A stretch of 64,000 bases of DNA from Cutibacterium sp. (lineage in GTDB: Bacteria > Actinomycetota > Actinomycetes > Propionibacteriales > Propionibacteriaceae), in assembly GCF_030525615.1 (NCBI RefSeq), contig NZ_JAUNEJ010000001.1, positions 620,001 to 684,000 on the forward strand, given 5' to 3'. The notes under the pieces are model-generated. The model saw only the letters and a program-made list of their open reading frames with translations. It searched no databases and was not told where the DNA came from. The translations under genes and the position numbers were made by a program. Below, piece after piece: positions 1-7,933 of the stretch. Within the stretch, counting starts at the first letter, position 1. Every line of letters starts with the position of its first letter.

Positions 1-10
1 ACTGGCCGAC

Positions 11-970
11 GTGGTCACCTTGTGGCACCTCGCCAGCGAACCTGCTGCTCCGGTAGCCAATGGAGGTGGAGGAGTCCTGCGCGCCGGGGAGCGGATTACT
101 CTCACTGATCCCAAGGGACGCAAGCACTCGATCGTCCTACAGCCCGGTGGCGTCTTCCACACCACCAAGGGGGCAGTGCGACACGACGACCTTATCGGTG
201 GGCCTCAAGGGGTCGTCGTCACTTCCGTTGGAGGTCTTGAATTCCTGGCCATGCGGCCCATTCTCAGCGAGTTCACCGTCTCTATGCCTCGTGAGGCCGC
301 GATTATTTATCCCAAGGAAGCAGCCCAGATCACCATGTGGGCCGACATCTTTCCCGGGGCGCGGGTACTTGAGGCCGGAGTCGGGTCTGGTGGATTGTCG
401 ATCCCGCTACTGCGCGCCATCGGGCCGAACGGACATTTGTATTGCTACGAGAGGCGTCAGGATTTCGCGGACGTCGCGCGGAAAAACGTCGAGTCCTTCT
501 ACGGTGAGGTGCCGTCAACCTGGGATCTCAGGGTCGCTGATGTGGTAACCGGAATCACGTCAGAGCCGATCGATCGCGCGGTTCTGGACATGCTTGCTCC
601 GTGGGAGTGTGTCGAGACGGTCGGCAAGGTGCTGGTTCCAGGCGGGGTGTTGTGCTGTTACGTCGCGACCACAACTCAGATGGGGCGAGTAATGGATACT
701 CTTCGTGCTGATGGGGGTTGGACTGAGCCTCACGCAACCGAAACAACAACCCGCGACTGGCACGCCGAGGGTTTGGCCATCCGTCCGGCTCACGGCACGA
801 CGGGCCACACCGGGTTTCTGGTGATTTCTCGTCGTCTTGCCCCTGGTGTGATGGCACCAATGCGCAAGCGTCGACCTGCCCCCGGTGCCTACGGCCCTGA
901 CTACCACGGTCCTCGTCCACGCAATATCACTGAACACGACCAGTGGCGATTGCCGAAAGAAGAGAAATAG
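11..970 (+). CDS. trmI: tRNA (adenine-58-N1)-methyltransferase TrmI
   Basis: SAM-dependent enzyme that makes m1A at position 58 in the T-loop of tRNAs. The sequence has the N-terminal small beta domain of the TrmI family (about residues 22-75, including LTDPKGRKH), then a class I methyltransferase fold with motif I EAGVGSGG near residue 120 and the catalytic-region LDMLAPWE near residue 192. The GTG at 11 opens the frame, but the window begins only 10 bases earlier, so the true start could lie upstream; many homologues start close to the GERITLTDPKG segment. In most actinobacteria this gene sits directly upstream of the Pup-proteasome genes arc/mpa, dop, pup, prcB and prcA. Here the next rightward genes are prcB and prcA, with an unrelated leftward operon in between. 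Confidence 0.9.
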   Translation: MVTLWHLASEPAAPVANGGGGVLRAGERITLTDPKGRKHSIVLQPGGVFHTTKGAVRHDDLIGGPQGVVVTSVGGLEFLAMRPILSEFTVSMPREAAIIYPKEAAQITMWADIFPGARVLEAGVGSGGLSIPLLRAIGPNGHLYCYERRQDFADVARKNVESFYGEVPSTWDLRVADVVTGITSEPIDRAVLDMLAPWECVETVGKVLVPGGVLCCYVATTTQMGRVMDTLRADGGWTEPHATETTTRDWHAEGLAIRPAHGTTGHTGFLVISRRLAPGVMAPMRKRRPAPGAYGPDYHGPRPRNITEHDQWRLPKEEK

Positions 971-1004
971 TTTCCGGGGTCGCACCATCCTCGTAGCGCA
1001 GCGA

Positions 1005-1052
1005 GTGTGAACGCCGATCCCGGCGGATGATTCCCGTCGGCCCTTGTCACAC
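1005..1052. terminator. possible bidirectional terminator between convergent trmI and DUF3054 gene
   Basis: Interrupted inverted repeat: GTGTGA (1005-1010) with TCACAC (1047-1052) and GCCGAT (1013-1018) with GTCGGC (1036-1041). It lies exactly between two convergent genes. No T-tract follows, so Rho-independent activity is uncertain. Confidence 0.3.
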
Positions 1053-1439
1053 CCGCTGCTTATGACGACGTAACGACCTAACTCCAATCAATACGGCTCG
1101 CCAACCGATGAGAGTCAAGGCCAGGAAGCTTGCCGCCACGATGATGAAGGGTACGGCTATTCCTTGGTCCGTGAAGTAGCGAATCCCCATTCCAACGATG
1201 AGAGTTGACGCCCACACGACCAGTCCAGCCACCCACCGCTGTGCCGGAAAACGAGCCGTCACGACGATGACCCATCCCACGGCCAGACCGAAAACAAACG
1301 GGGTTCCGGTTCGCAGCAGGCCGCCAGGGGAGAGGGCCTCCCCGTGGCTGGCCCGTCCAATTGTTGCGAAAAGGATCACGCACACGATGTCGGCGACAAG
1401 GGTCCTCCGTACCAAGGGCGATGCCAAGTCGTCATTCAT
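1047..1439 (-). CDS. DUF3054 family membrane protein
   Basis: 130-residue integral membrane protein with four predicted hydrophobic segments (about residues 14-30, 45-62, 70-88 and 95-115) and the family-typical DIVCVILFATIGRASHGE start. DUF3054 proteins are widespread in actinobacteria and have no established function. Its ATG at 1439 overlaps the stop of the upstream YhgE-type gene in an ATGA arrangement, so it is the last gene of the leftward tetR-ABC-YhgE unit and is probably translated by coupling. Membership in an export operon is seen from the layout; a role in that transport system is only inference. Confidence 0.8.
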   Translation of the reverse strand: MNDDLASPLVRRTLVADIVCVILFATIGRASHGEALSPGGLLRTGTPFVFGLAVGWVIVVTARFPAQRWVAGLVVWASTLIVGMGIRYFTDQGIAVPFIIVAASFLALTLIGWRAVLIGVRSLRRHKQRV

Positions 1440-3622
1440 CGCGGCCTCACTGAGAAGGCGAAGTCAGCCGTCGAGGTCGAGGTAATCATCGGCGGGTGCA
1501 GGTCACGCATACGGAATAGCTTATGACGATAGACAAGGCTCAAGGTGATGATCGTCGAGATGATGAGAATGCCACCTTGGACAGCGAATCCAACCGCCAT
1601 CGTCGACATCGGTCCACCTGATATGAGGACGCGGAAAGCATCAACGGAATACTTCATCGGCATGACAACGGCCAACTTCTGGTAGATCGACGGCAACATC
1701 GTCACGGGGAAGGTTCCGCCACATGTTGGCAGCTGCAGCACCAAAAGGATGAGGAAGATAGCTGTCTGAGGCGAACCAAAAATAAGCCGCATCCAGAAGG
1801 CCAGCATCATCCACGCCAGGGATGTCAATGTGACAAAGCCTAAGAAGTACCAGGGGTGGACGGGATCCAATTCCAAGGCCAACCAGACGCCGAGGGCCAT
1901 CAGGTAGGAACCGGTCAAGGCGATGATCGCAGGTGGGCCGAAGCCGACGAGTGCGATTGACAGGGAATTAGCTCTACCCGTCATGGCGCGACCAGAGAAG
2001 GTACGCACCACGAGGAAGGTCGAGATACAGGCAATCCACATTGCGATGGAGAAGAACATCGGTGCCAGACCGCGACCGTAATACTCTGCGGAGTGGAGGA
2101 CGGTCTGTTCGACGTCGACCGGGGAGCTCATGACATCGGCCAAGTTGGTGCGCTGGTCGTCTGACAAGCCCGGAATCTGTTTCGCTCCGCTGTCGAGACC
2201 CTGATGAAGCTGAGTCGCGCCCTTGGACAGGGTGTCAGCGCCAGCCTTGAGCTGCCCGAGACCGTTGCTCAACTGCATGACACCAGACGCAATTTCCGGA
2301 GCCTTCGCAGTAATGTCTCGGCCGGCGTCAGTGGCATTGTTGACGGCTTTATTGAGGTCGTTTGCAGCTGAATCTGCGGTGTCCATAGCCCCGTTGATCG
2401 TTTCGAGACCGTTGTTGACCTGCTGGGCGTCCTTGTTGAGTCGATTTATCGCAGCCTTGGCATTGTCTGCTAAGGTGTCTGCATTTTGCTGATTGAGGCT
2501 GAGGTTCAGGCCAGCTGAAATGTTCGCGACCGCCGCAATGTTGGATGACACGGTCGTCGTTGAACTTGCAGCGCCATTGATTTGCTTAACCAATGCGACG
2601 TAATCAGGGTCATCGGCAAGTTCGGGATGTTTAGAAACAAGCGCGGACGCCTTATTTCCTGCTGCGTTCACATCGTGCTGAATGGCAACCACAGACTTTC
2701 CATTAGGATTCTGTAGAGTTGCCGTCGCGGAGACAAGATTTCCGGCTTGCTTCTGCAAATTGGGAAGGTTCTTCGTTACATTGTTGATGAGCGGTATCAT
2801 CGCTGAATTGACAGCCTGAGTATCAGCCATGACGCTTTGTGCAGCGCCGGTAATGGCCTGGGCACCTGCCCGAGTCTGGCCTACTGCCGCTGATGTCTTG
2901 GCAGCTGCTGAATCAGCATTTGCCAGCGCTGAATTGACCTTGTTAACGGTTGCAGTGGAGTCTCCTAGTGCCTGGGTGGCTCCCAACACCTTGGTGTTCA
3001 TTTCGTTGACACCAGCATTGAGAGTCTTCATGCCATCATCGATGGATGCTGATCCCTCAGACGCTTTCGTTAACGAATCCTTGATGACGCCGAGGTTGAC
3101 GAAGAGGGCATTGAAGTAGGTCTCGGACACACTTTGGTCCAGGGCCTGTTCGAGAGCTGTCTGAACCTGTGAGGTCAGCAGACCAATAATGAATCCGTTG
3201 GCATCGTCACGATGGAGTTTTAGAGTTGCACGAGCTGGTTTGAAGTCGCCAGCCGATACAATGCTGGACGAAAAGTTTTCAGGAACCTCGATCACCATAA
3301 AGTACTCAGCGTCACGAAGGCCATCATAAGCCCTGTCCTCGTCGGCTCCAAGGAATTGCCAGTCGAATCGTGGGTTTTCCTTCAGGGTGTCTTGGAATTG
3401 TTTGCCACCTTCGATGGTTTGGCCATCGAACGTAGCTGGCTTGTCATGGTTGATGACCGCAATCTTTATCTTGTCGGTATTGGCATAAAGATCCCAGTTG
3501 GCATGAAGATAAATTCCACCATAGAGCAGTGGAATAATGAGGATGAAGATAAGGCCGAGCTTGGAGCGTCCTTTGAAACGCCGGAACTCGAACTGTACGA
3601 GTCTAATAAACCGAGTCAGCAT
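1436..3622 (-). CDS. YhgE/Pip-family ABC-2 type membrane protein
   Basis: 728 residues. One N-terminal membrane segment (about 22-42) is followed by the YhgE/Pip N-terminal extracellular domain (NHDKPATFDG near residue 58), a long Ala/Asn/Lys-rich region likely to form a coiled coil (about 190-500), and a C-terminal ABC-2-like block of five or six membrane segments (about 520-710). The family includes the Lactococcus phage infection protein Pip and the EsaA-type secretion accessory proteins; many actinobacterial members are paired with an ATPase and a TetR regulator, as here. It starts 3 bases after the ATPase stop. Likely an exporter permease; substrate unknown. The cell-surface ectodomain could also be a phage or toxin contact point, but nothing here tests that. 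Confidence 0.8.
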   Translation of the reverse strand: MLTRFIRLVQFEFRRFKGRSKLGLIFILIIPLLYGGIYLHANWDLYANTDKIKIAVINHDKPATFDGQTIEGGKQFQDTLKENPRFDWQFLGADEDRAYDGLRDAEYFMVIEVPENFSSSIVSAGDFKPARATLKLHRDDANGFIIGLLTSQVQTALEQALDQSVSETYFNALFVNLGVIKDSLTKASEGSASIDDGMKTLNAGVNEMNTKVLGATQALGDSTATVNKVNSALANADSAAAKTSAAVGQTRAGAQAITGAAQSVMADTQAVNSAMIPLINNVTKNLPNLQKQAGNLVSATATLQNPNGKSVVAIQHDVNAAGNKASALVSKHPELADDPDYVALVKQINGAASSTTTVSSNIAAVANISAGLNLSLNQQNADTLADNAKAAINRLNKDAQQVNNGLETINGAMDTADSAANDLNKAVNNATDAGRDITAKAPEIASGVMQLSNGLGQLKAGADTLSKGATQLHQGLDSGAKQIPGLSDDQRTNLADVMSSPVDVEQTVLHSAEYYGRGLAPMFFSIAMWIACISTFLVVRTFSGRAMTGRANSLSIALVGFGPPAIIALTGSYLMALGVWLALELDPVHPWYFLGFVTLTSLAWMMLAFWMRLIFGSPQTAIFLILLVLQLPTCGGTFPVTMLPSIYQKLAVVMPMKYSVDAFRVLISGGPMSTMAVGFAVQGGILIISTIITLSLVYRHKLFRMRDLHPPMITSTSTADFAFSVRPR

Positions 3623-3625
3623 GCG

Positions 3626-4537
3626 TTATCTCCGAGAGGAGTCATCGGGACGGTAAATTTCCGTCGCTGGGTTGTTTTCGGGGTCATTGATATAGGCAGG
3701 TTGAGGTTTGGTGTCGACCTCAGTTTCAGGGTCTTCTTCTTGACCGTCGAGGGGAATCTGTGTCACCACGGGGGTTGTCGGACCAAGAAGATCACTGTCG
3801 ACATCGTTGTTCCCGTGGATGTCTGTGACGACATGAACGCGGTTGTGGGCCGGCAATTCAACATCGAGGGAGCCAGGCGGGGCCATGTCGTCATCCACTG
3901 TTGCGGCGATGATGGTCGAGTCGTCGAGCTGAGTGAGCTTGGAGAACATCTCGAATAACAATCGCTGCTGGTTGTGCGGGACCATGACGTCCGCGTCGTC
4001 AATGACGACGACCTTCGTCTCCTTCAGCATGGCCAGAGCCACCGAAGCGACAGCGCGCTCTATGGCCTCAAGCTGCTCGAACTCGCAGGATCGGTCAATG
4101 CGGAAACCGACGATTTCCTCGATCTGACGCACCCTGCTTTCGGCCGTCTTGAGGTTCACAGCGTCGAGGTGGCAGCGCTCGGCGACTGACTCGTTGAGAG
4201 TCAAGCGATCTTCCGGGACGACATAGTCGGCGATACGGGCTACGGAGGTGCGCTGGATTGCGCGATAGGGCTCCGCGATCGCGTCTATGCCATCGATAAT
4301 GAGGGTTCCTCGGGTCCGGCGGAATCGTCCACACAGTGCGAGCAGCAGGGCCGACTTTCCGGCACCGGCTGGGCCATGAATGACACCAAGCTGACGCGGT
4401 GCGAGGTCCATGTCAAGAGGTCCGAAGATCATCCCTTGCCGTCCCTGGGCATTCAAGTCTCGAGCATGGAGAACGACTCCCGAGGCGTCCTCAAGAGCCT
4501 GGGTGTCGACTCGAGGACGTTTCGAGAAACGCATCAC
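3626..4537 (-). CDS. ABC transporter ATP-binding protein with degenerate signature motif
   Basis: 303 residues. Walker A is clear (GPAGAGKS, residues 55-62) and a Walker B-like VVVIDDAD lies near residue 178. The expected LSGGQ signature before Walker B is not recognisable; the equivalent stretch reads EQLEAIERAVASVALAML, and the residue after the Walker B Asp is Asp instead of Glu. A proline- and acid-rich tail of about 65 residues follows the ATPase domain. The start is GTG 4537, or ATG 4534; both overlap the tetR stop, with AGGGGG about 8 bases upstream. It is the natural partner of the downstream YhgE-type permease. Reduced ATP hydrolysis is an inference from the missing signature. Confidence 0.82.
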   Translation of the reverse strand: MMRFSKRPRVDTQALEDASGVVLHARDLNAQGRQGMIFGPLDMDLAPRQLGVIHGPAGAGKSALLLALCGRFRRTRGTLIIDGIDAIAEPYRAIQRTSVARIADYVVPEDRLTLNESVAERCHLDAVNLKTAESRVRQIEEIVGFRIDRSCEFEQLEAIERAVASVALAMLKETKVVVIDDADVMVPHNQQRLLFEMFSKLTQLDDSTIIAATVDDDMAPPGSLDVELPAHNRVHVVTDIHGNNDVDSDLLGPTTPVVTQIPLDGQEEDPETEVDTKPQPAYINDPENNPATEIYRPDDSSRR

Positions 4538-5154
4538 TGAAGAAACCCCCTGATCGAACGTTCAATGACGTCGGTGATGACCTGTTGATCGATGACCGCG
4601 CTGGCCACGGAGAACTCCAAGGCAAGCACGTTGACCAAACTGAGAACCACCACGGCCAGACTGCGTGGGTTGGCAGCCTCTGCGGCCTCGACGCGATCAA
4701 ATACACCGTACTCGGTGGCCATATCGACCAGCTGAGCGATCCGCTGTTGCTGCAGCTTCGCGTACGCCTCAGCAATCTCGTCGTCACGGCGCGCCAGAGC
4801 GCGGAACTCAGCGAGAATGACCTGCCATGGCGCATCCTCCAAAAGGATTTCCGTAAGCTTCTCGCTGATTTGCCTCATGATCTCGTCAGGATTACCGCCA
4901 CTCGACAAGATGGGGGAGAGAGCATCGACGACGTCCCTCTCGCCATGGGCAAGCCTGTCAGTACACACCTGACCGAAGAGGTCGGGTTTTGAACCAAAGT
5001 TCGAATACACGGCCCCTTTGGTGAACCCGGCATCTGACGCGATACGACGCAGACTAGCGCCAGCGTAACCGTCCCGTTCGAAGTTTTCGGTAGCGGCTGC
5101 GAGTATGCGTTTTCTGACCTCATCGCGATGAGGTCTTTCCACTGCGGTAGGCAT
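4534..5154 (-). CDS. TetR family transcriptional regulator
   Basis: 206 residues from the ATG at 5154, chosen because GGAGG lies 8 bases upstream (complement of 5163-5167); the open frame extends upstream to 5226 but those codons overlap the presumed promoter. The N-terminal TetR helix-turn-helix is clear (about residues 12-58: ILAAATENFERDGYAGASL, then FTKGAVYSNFGSKPDLF). The C-terminal ligand domain is unassigned. It is the first gene of the leftward operon with the ABC ATPase, the YhgE permease and DUF3054, and probably represses that operon in response to an exported compound (inference). It is divergent from prcB, 138 bases away. Confidence 0.88.
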   Translation of the reverse strand: MPTAVERPHRDEVRKRILAAATENFERDGYAGASLRRIASDAGFTKGAVYSNFGSKPDLFGQVCTDRLAHGERDVVDALSPILSSGGNPDEIMRQISEKLTEILLEDAPWQVILAEFRALARRDDEIAEAYAKLQQQRIAQLVDMATEYGVFDRVEAAEAANPRSLAVVVLSLVNVLALEFSVASAVIDQQVITDVIERSIRGFLQ

Positions 5155-5192
5155 CACGTCGTCCTCCAGGAGAGCAAAAGCACCAAAGGCAG

Positions 5193-5210
5193 TACCACTG
5201 GTATCGGATA
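5193..5210. promoter_or_regulatory. candidate TetR operator in the tetR-prcB intergenic region
   Basis: Two overlapping odd palindromes: TACCA-C-TGGTA (5193-5203) and TATC-G-GATA (5202-5210). They lie 39-56 bases upstream of the tetR start, where a self-repressing TetR protein commonly binds. A further GGTATCC follows at 5216-5222. No experimental support. Confidence 0.35.
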
Positions 5211-5292
5211 ACGATGGTATCCGCATGAAGGTCTGTGCCCAAATCGGTCAGCTAGGCTGGAAATCCCGAGTACATGTGTAACGAGGAGGGTC

Positions 5293-6132
5293 ATGCCACT
5301 GCCGCTGTCCGATCTCGATGAGGATTACCTCACCTCGAGTACACCCACCGATTCGTTCGCCTTGTTGCTCAGGCGTGTGGCGCCTGAGCTGCTCCCTCCG
5401 ACGACGGTGGACACCAGCGTTCCAGAGCTGTTGAGGCATGGTAGAACAGCATTGGCCATCCGTTGTAGCGGTGGAGTGATAGCTGCTGCTGACCTCGGAT
5501 CTGCGATGACGAGGCACCCAAACCAGCGAGATATTGACCGAATTCTTGGTACCGATGACCGCTGTGTGATCGGAGTTGCAGGAGCAGCTGGTCTGGCCGG
5601 GGAGATGATTCGCCTGTTCCAAGCTGAGGTCGATCATCTTGAAAAGATCCAAGGGCGACGTATCAGCATGGACGGTCGAGCCGCGAGATTGTCAAGCTTG
5701 GTGCGCTCGAATGGCACAATGATGGCTCAGGGTATGGCTGTGACGCCGTTGCTGGCTGGGTGGGATGATCTCGCTCACCGGGGACGCATTTTTTCCTACG
5801 ACGGAACCGGGGGACGTACCGAGGAGCACGCCTACGCCTGCGTGGGATCAGGGACTCTGTTCGCCACCGGCGTTCTCAGTGACGGTTACCGCGTGGGGAT
5901 GGATCGCGACGAGGCCATCATGCTAGCTATTCGAGCTCTTCACACCGCCATTAGTGATGACACCGCCTCCGCCCGCTCCGGGCCTGATTTGTCTCGTGGT
6001 CTTTACCCAACCGTTGCCTATGCCAATTCCACTGGCGTCACCCGAATCGCGACCGATGAAGTTGCCATGTTGGCGAAAAGGGTTGTCGACGACATCACTG
6101 CTGAAACCGACCATCAGGAGTCCCAGTCATGA
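5293..6132 (+). CDS. prcB: 20S proteasome beta subunit homologue lacking catalytic Thr1 (pseudo-protease)
   Basis: 279 residues with the full actinobacterial proteasome beta fold: a propeptide of 50 residues, then the Ntn-hydrolase domain. Ungapped comparison with the remembered M. tuberculosis PrcB around the processing site places His49-Gly50 at the -2/-1 positions, but residue 51, which should be the nucleophile Thr1, is Arg (codon AGA at 5443-5445); residue 52 is Thr. Asp17 is kept (Asp67), while the Lys33 position is Arg83. The VGSG loop and GPDLSRG segment near the C-terminus are recognisable. By family knowledge, Thr1 is required for both self-processing and proteolysis, so the subunit should keep its propeptide and be inactive (inference). 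ATG follows GAGGAGG. Its stop overlaps prcA (ATGA). Confidence 0.88.
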   Translation: MPLPLSDLDEDYLTSSTPTDSFALLLRRVAPELLPPTTVDTSVPELLRHGRTALAIRCSGGVIAAADLGSAMTRHPNQRDIDRILGTDDRCVIGVAGAAGLAGEMIRLFQAEVDHLEKIQGRRISMDGRAARLSSLVRSNGTMMAQGMAVTPLLAGWDDLAHRGRIFSYDGTGGRTEEHAYACVGSGTLFATGVLSDGYRVGMDRDEAIMLAIRALHTAISDDTASARSGPDLSRGLYPTVAYANSTGVTRIATDEVAMLAKRVVDDITAETDHQESQS

Positions 6133-6806
6133 CGGTTCCGGCATACGTTCCTTTGAGCCAGTGGGTGGCTGACAGGGCCAGTTTCGTATCTGATTCCATC
6201 CGCGACGGGGGCGACGGCGTTGTCCTCGCTCGTTGTGCCCACGGCATTGTTTTAGTGGCCCGTCAAAGCGGAGCGCATCTTCCCAAGGCTATGAGGTCCA
6301 TCTCCGAGATCCACGATCGGCTTGCCTTTGCTGCAGTGGGGTTGTTCCACGAAGTTGAGGATTTACGGGTAGCAGGTATTCGATTCGCAGATTTGCGTGC
6401 GTTCGCCTATGACCGGCTTGACGTTACTGGCAGCAGTTTGGCAAGTATGTACTCTCGAACCATTGGCAAGGTATTTGCTCTCCCCGAGGTCAAGCCTTAC
6501 CAGGTTCAGGTGGCCGTCGCAGAACTTGGTCTTGTCCCGTCCGAGGATCGTTTCTACACCATTGACTATGACGGGAGTGTCCGCGTCAGTACCGACCCCG
6601 TTGTGATGGGGGTGGCTTCTGAATGCTGCGTCGATCTGTCGGACGATGCGACGATTACTGAGGTCATTCGTATTGCTGGCAGCATTCTTGACACTGAGCC
6701 GGTGAACCTCGAAGTGGGGTTACTTGATCGTCATGCTTCGACCCGACGCCATTTCCGTCGTCTCGATGCTGTTACCGTATTGGAGGCCGACAGTGACGAA
6801 TCCTGA
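6129..6806 (+). CDS. prcA: 20S proteasome alpha subunit homologue
   Basis: 225 residues, similar throughout to actinobacterial PrcA: ISEIHDRLAFAAVG (58-71), GIRFADLRAFAYDRLDVTG, an IDYDGS strand and a C-terminal FRRLD. The alpha ring normally gates substrate entry and receives the C-termini of the Mpa/ARC ATPase in pockets containing a conserved Lys (Lys52 in M. tuberculosis). By ungapped alignment that position is Ser57 here. The gene begins in the ATGA overlap with prcB, and its 3' end overlaps the presumed tyrA start by 14 bases. pafA, the usual downstream neighbour, is absent. A structural barrel with the beta homologue is plausible but not shown. Confidence 0.88.
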   Translation: MTVPAYVPLSQWVADRASFVSDSIRDGGDGVVLARCAHGIVLVARQSGAHLPKAMRSISEIHDRLAFAAVGLFHEVEDLRVAGIRFADLRAFAYDRLDVTGSSLASMYSRTIGKVFALPEVKPYQVQVAVAELGLVPSEDRFYTIDYDGSVRVSTDPVVMGVASECCVDLSDDATITEVIRIAGSILDTEPVNLEVGLLDRHASTRRHFRRLDAVTVLEADSDES

Positions 6807-7890
6807 GGGGGTTTCCCCAATCCTGGGAGGCCCCGTTCTCATCGTTGGCGCCGGACTCATCGGTGCGTCAATCGGGAAGGCCCTTGTCGCCGCCGGTGTT
6901 GACGTCCACTTATGGGACATCGATCATAGCAACGCGCTGGTAGCTGCCGGGCGTGGCGCAGGCCAGCTGGACGGTCTCGACGATGCTGCATATCGCATTG
7001 TCGTAGTAGCGACCCCGCCATCTGCTGTGGCTTCAACCATCGTTGAACGTCTGAACCGCCACCCCCACGCCGTCATCACGGACACCGCGTCGGTCAAGGG
7101 GGCGATTTTCACCGAGCTTACTGACCTCGCGGCGGGCCAGGATGTCGACCTCGCCCGCTATGTCGGTTCTCACCCGATGGCTGGTACCCAATACGCCGGA
7201 CCGTTGACTGCTTCTGACGAACTCTTTGTTGATCGCACGTGGGTTGTGACACCGCGCACCGACAATCGATACGACGATGTGAAGCAGGTCGTTGCCCTGG
7301 CTCAGGTATGTGGTGCTCGTGTGGTGAGTATGGATGCCGGCGAGCACGATCGAGCGGTCGCTGAAGTGTCCCATCTTCCTCACCTCATGAGCATTCTTAC
7401 AGCGGCCAATCTGCGCCATGCTCGTGCCGAACATCTCAGGCTGGCTGGATCAGGTATCCGTGATGTCACTCGAATAGCGCGGTCCCAGACGGCCATGTGG
7501 CGTCAAATCCTCACCTCTAATCGCACCGAGGTACGCAGTCAGCTGGAAGCCATTCGTGACGACCTCGACGATCTGCTGTCTCGTTTGGACGACCCGGACC
7601 GTCTGGAAGAGTTCCTCGGAGTTGGTCAGTCGGGGGCGCGCAAGATCGCCGGTAAGCACGGTCACCAGATGATGGAGACGACCGCCGTCGTGGTTGAGAT
7701 TCCCGATGCGCCGGGTGCCTTGGCGAAGCTGTTTGGCGACGTTGAAGCTGCCGGGGTCAACGTCGAAGACCTGTCGGTGGAGCATGACCCCGCTCGCGAA
7801 GTTGGTTTCCTATCCATCGATGTCGCCCCGGATCGTGCTGAGCAGTTGAGGGTGTCAATGCGCAATCATGGCTGGTCGGTGCGATCGTAA
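6793..7890 (+). CDS. tyrA: prephenate dehydrogenase with C-terminal ACT domain
   Basis: NAD(P)-dependent oxidative decarboxylation of prephenate to 4-hydroxyphenylpyruvate in tyrosine synthesis. Rossmann motif GAGLIGASIG (about residues 16-25), the HPMAGTQYAGP substrate-site motif near residue 126, the helical dimerisation region, and a C-terminal ACT domain (about 290-360) that probably mediates tyrosine feedback inhibition. GTG 6793 was chosen because GGAGG (6782-6786) lies 6 bases upstream and the Rossmann motif then begins close to the N-terminus; the open frame extends back to 6724 inside prcA. The start overlaps the end of prcA, so expression is probably coupled to the proteasome genes. 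Confidence 0.9.
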   Translation: MTNPEGVSPILGGPVLIVGAGLIGASIGKALVAAGVDVHLWDIDHSNALVAAGRGAGQLDGLDDAAYRIVVVATPPSAVASTIVERLNRHPHAVITDTASVKGAIFTELTDLAAGQDVDLARYVGSHPMAGTQYAGPLTASDELFVDRTWVVTPRTDNRYDDVKQVVALAQVCGARVVSMDAGEHDRAVAEVSHLPHLMSILTAANLRHARAEHLRLAGSGIRDVTRIARSQTAMWRQILTSNRTEVRSQLEAIRDDLDDLLSRLDDPDRLEEFLGVGQSGARKIAGKHGHQMMETTAVVVEIPDAPGALAKLFGDVEAAGVNVEDLSVEHDPAREVGFLSIDVAPDRAEQLRVSMRNHGWSVRS

Positions 7891-7933
7891 CCGTTGTCTC
7901 ATCTCGGACTAGCTTCGGAAAGGTAAGCAGAAC

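Noticed and set aside
6724..6792. Longer TyrA beginning inside prcA
   Set aside because: GGAGG just before GTG 6793 and the Rossmann fold position support the shorter form.
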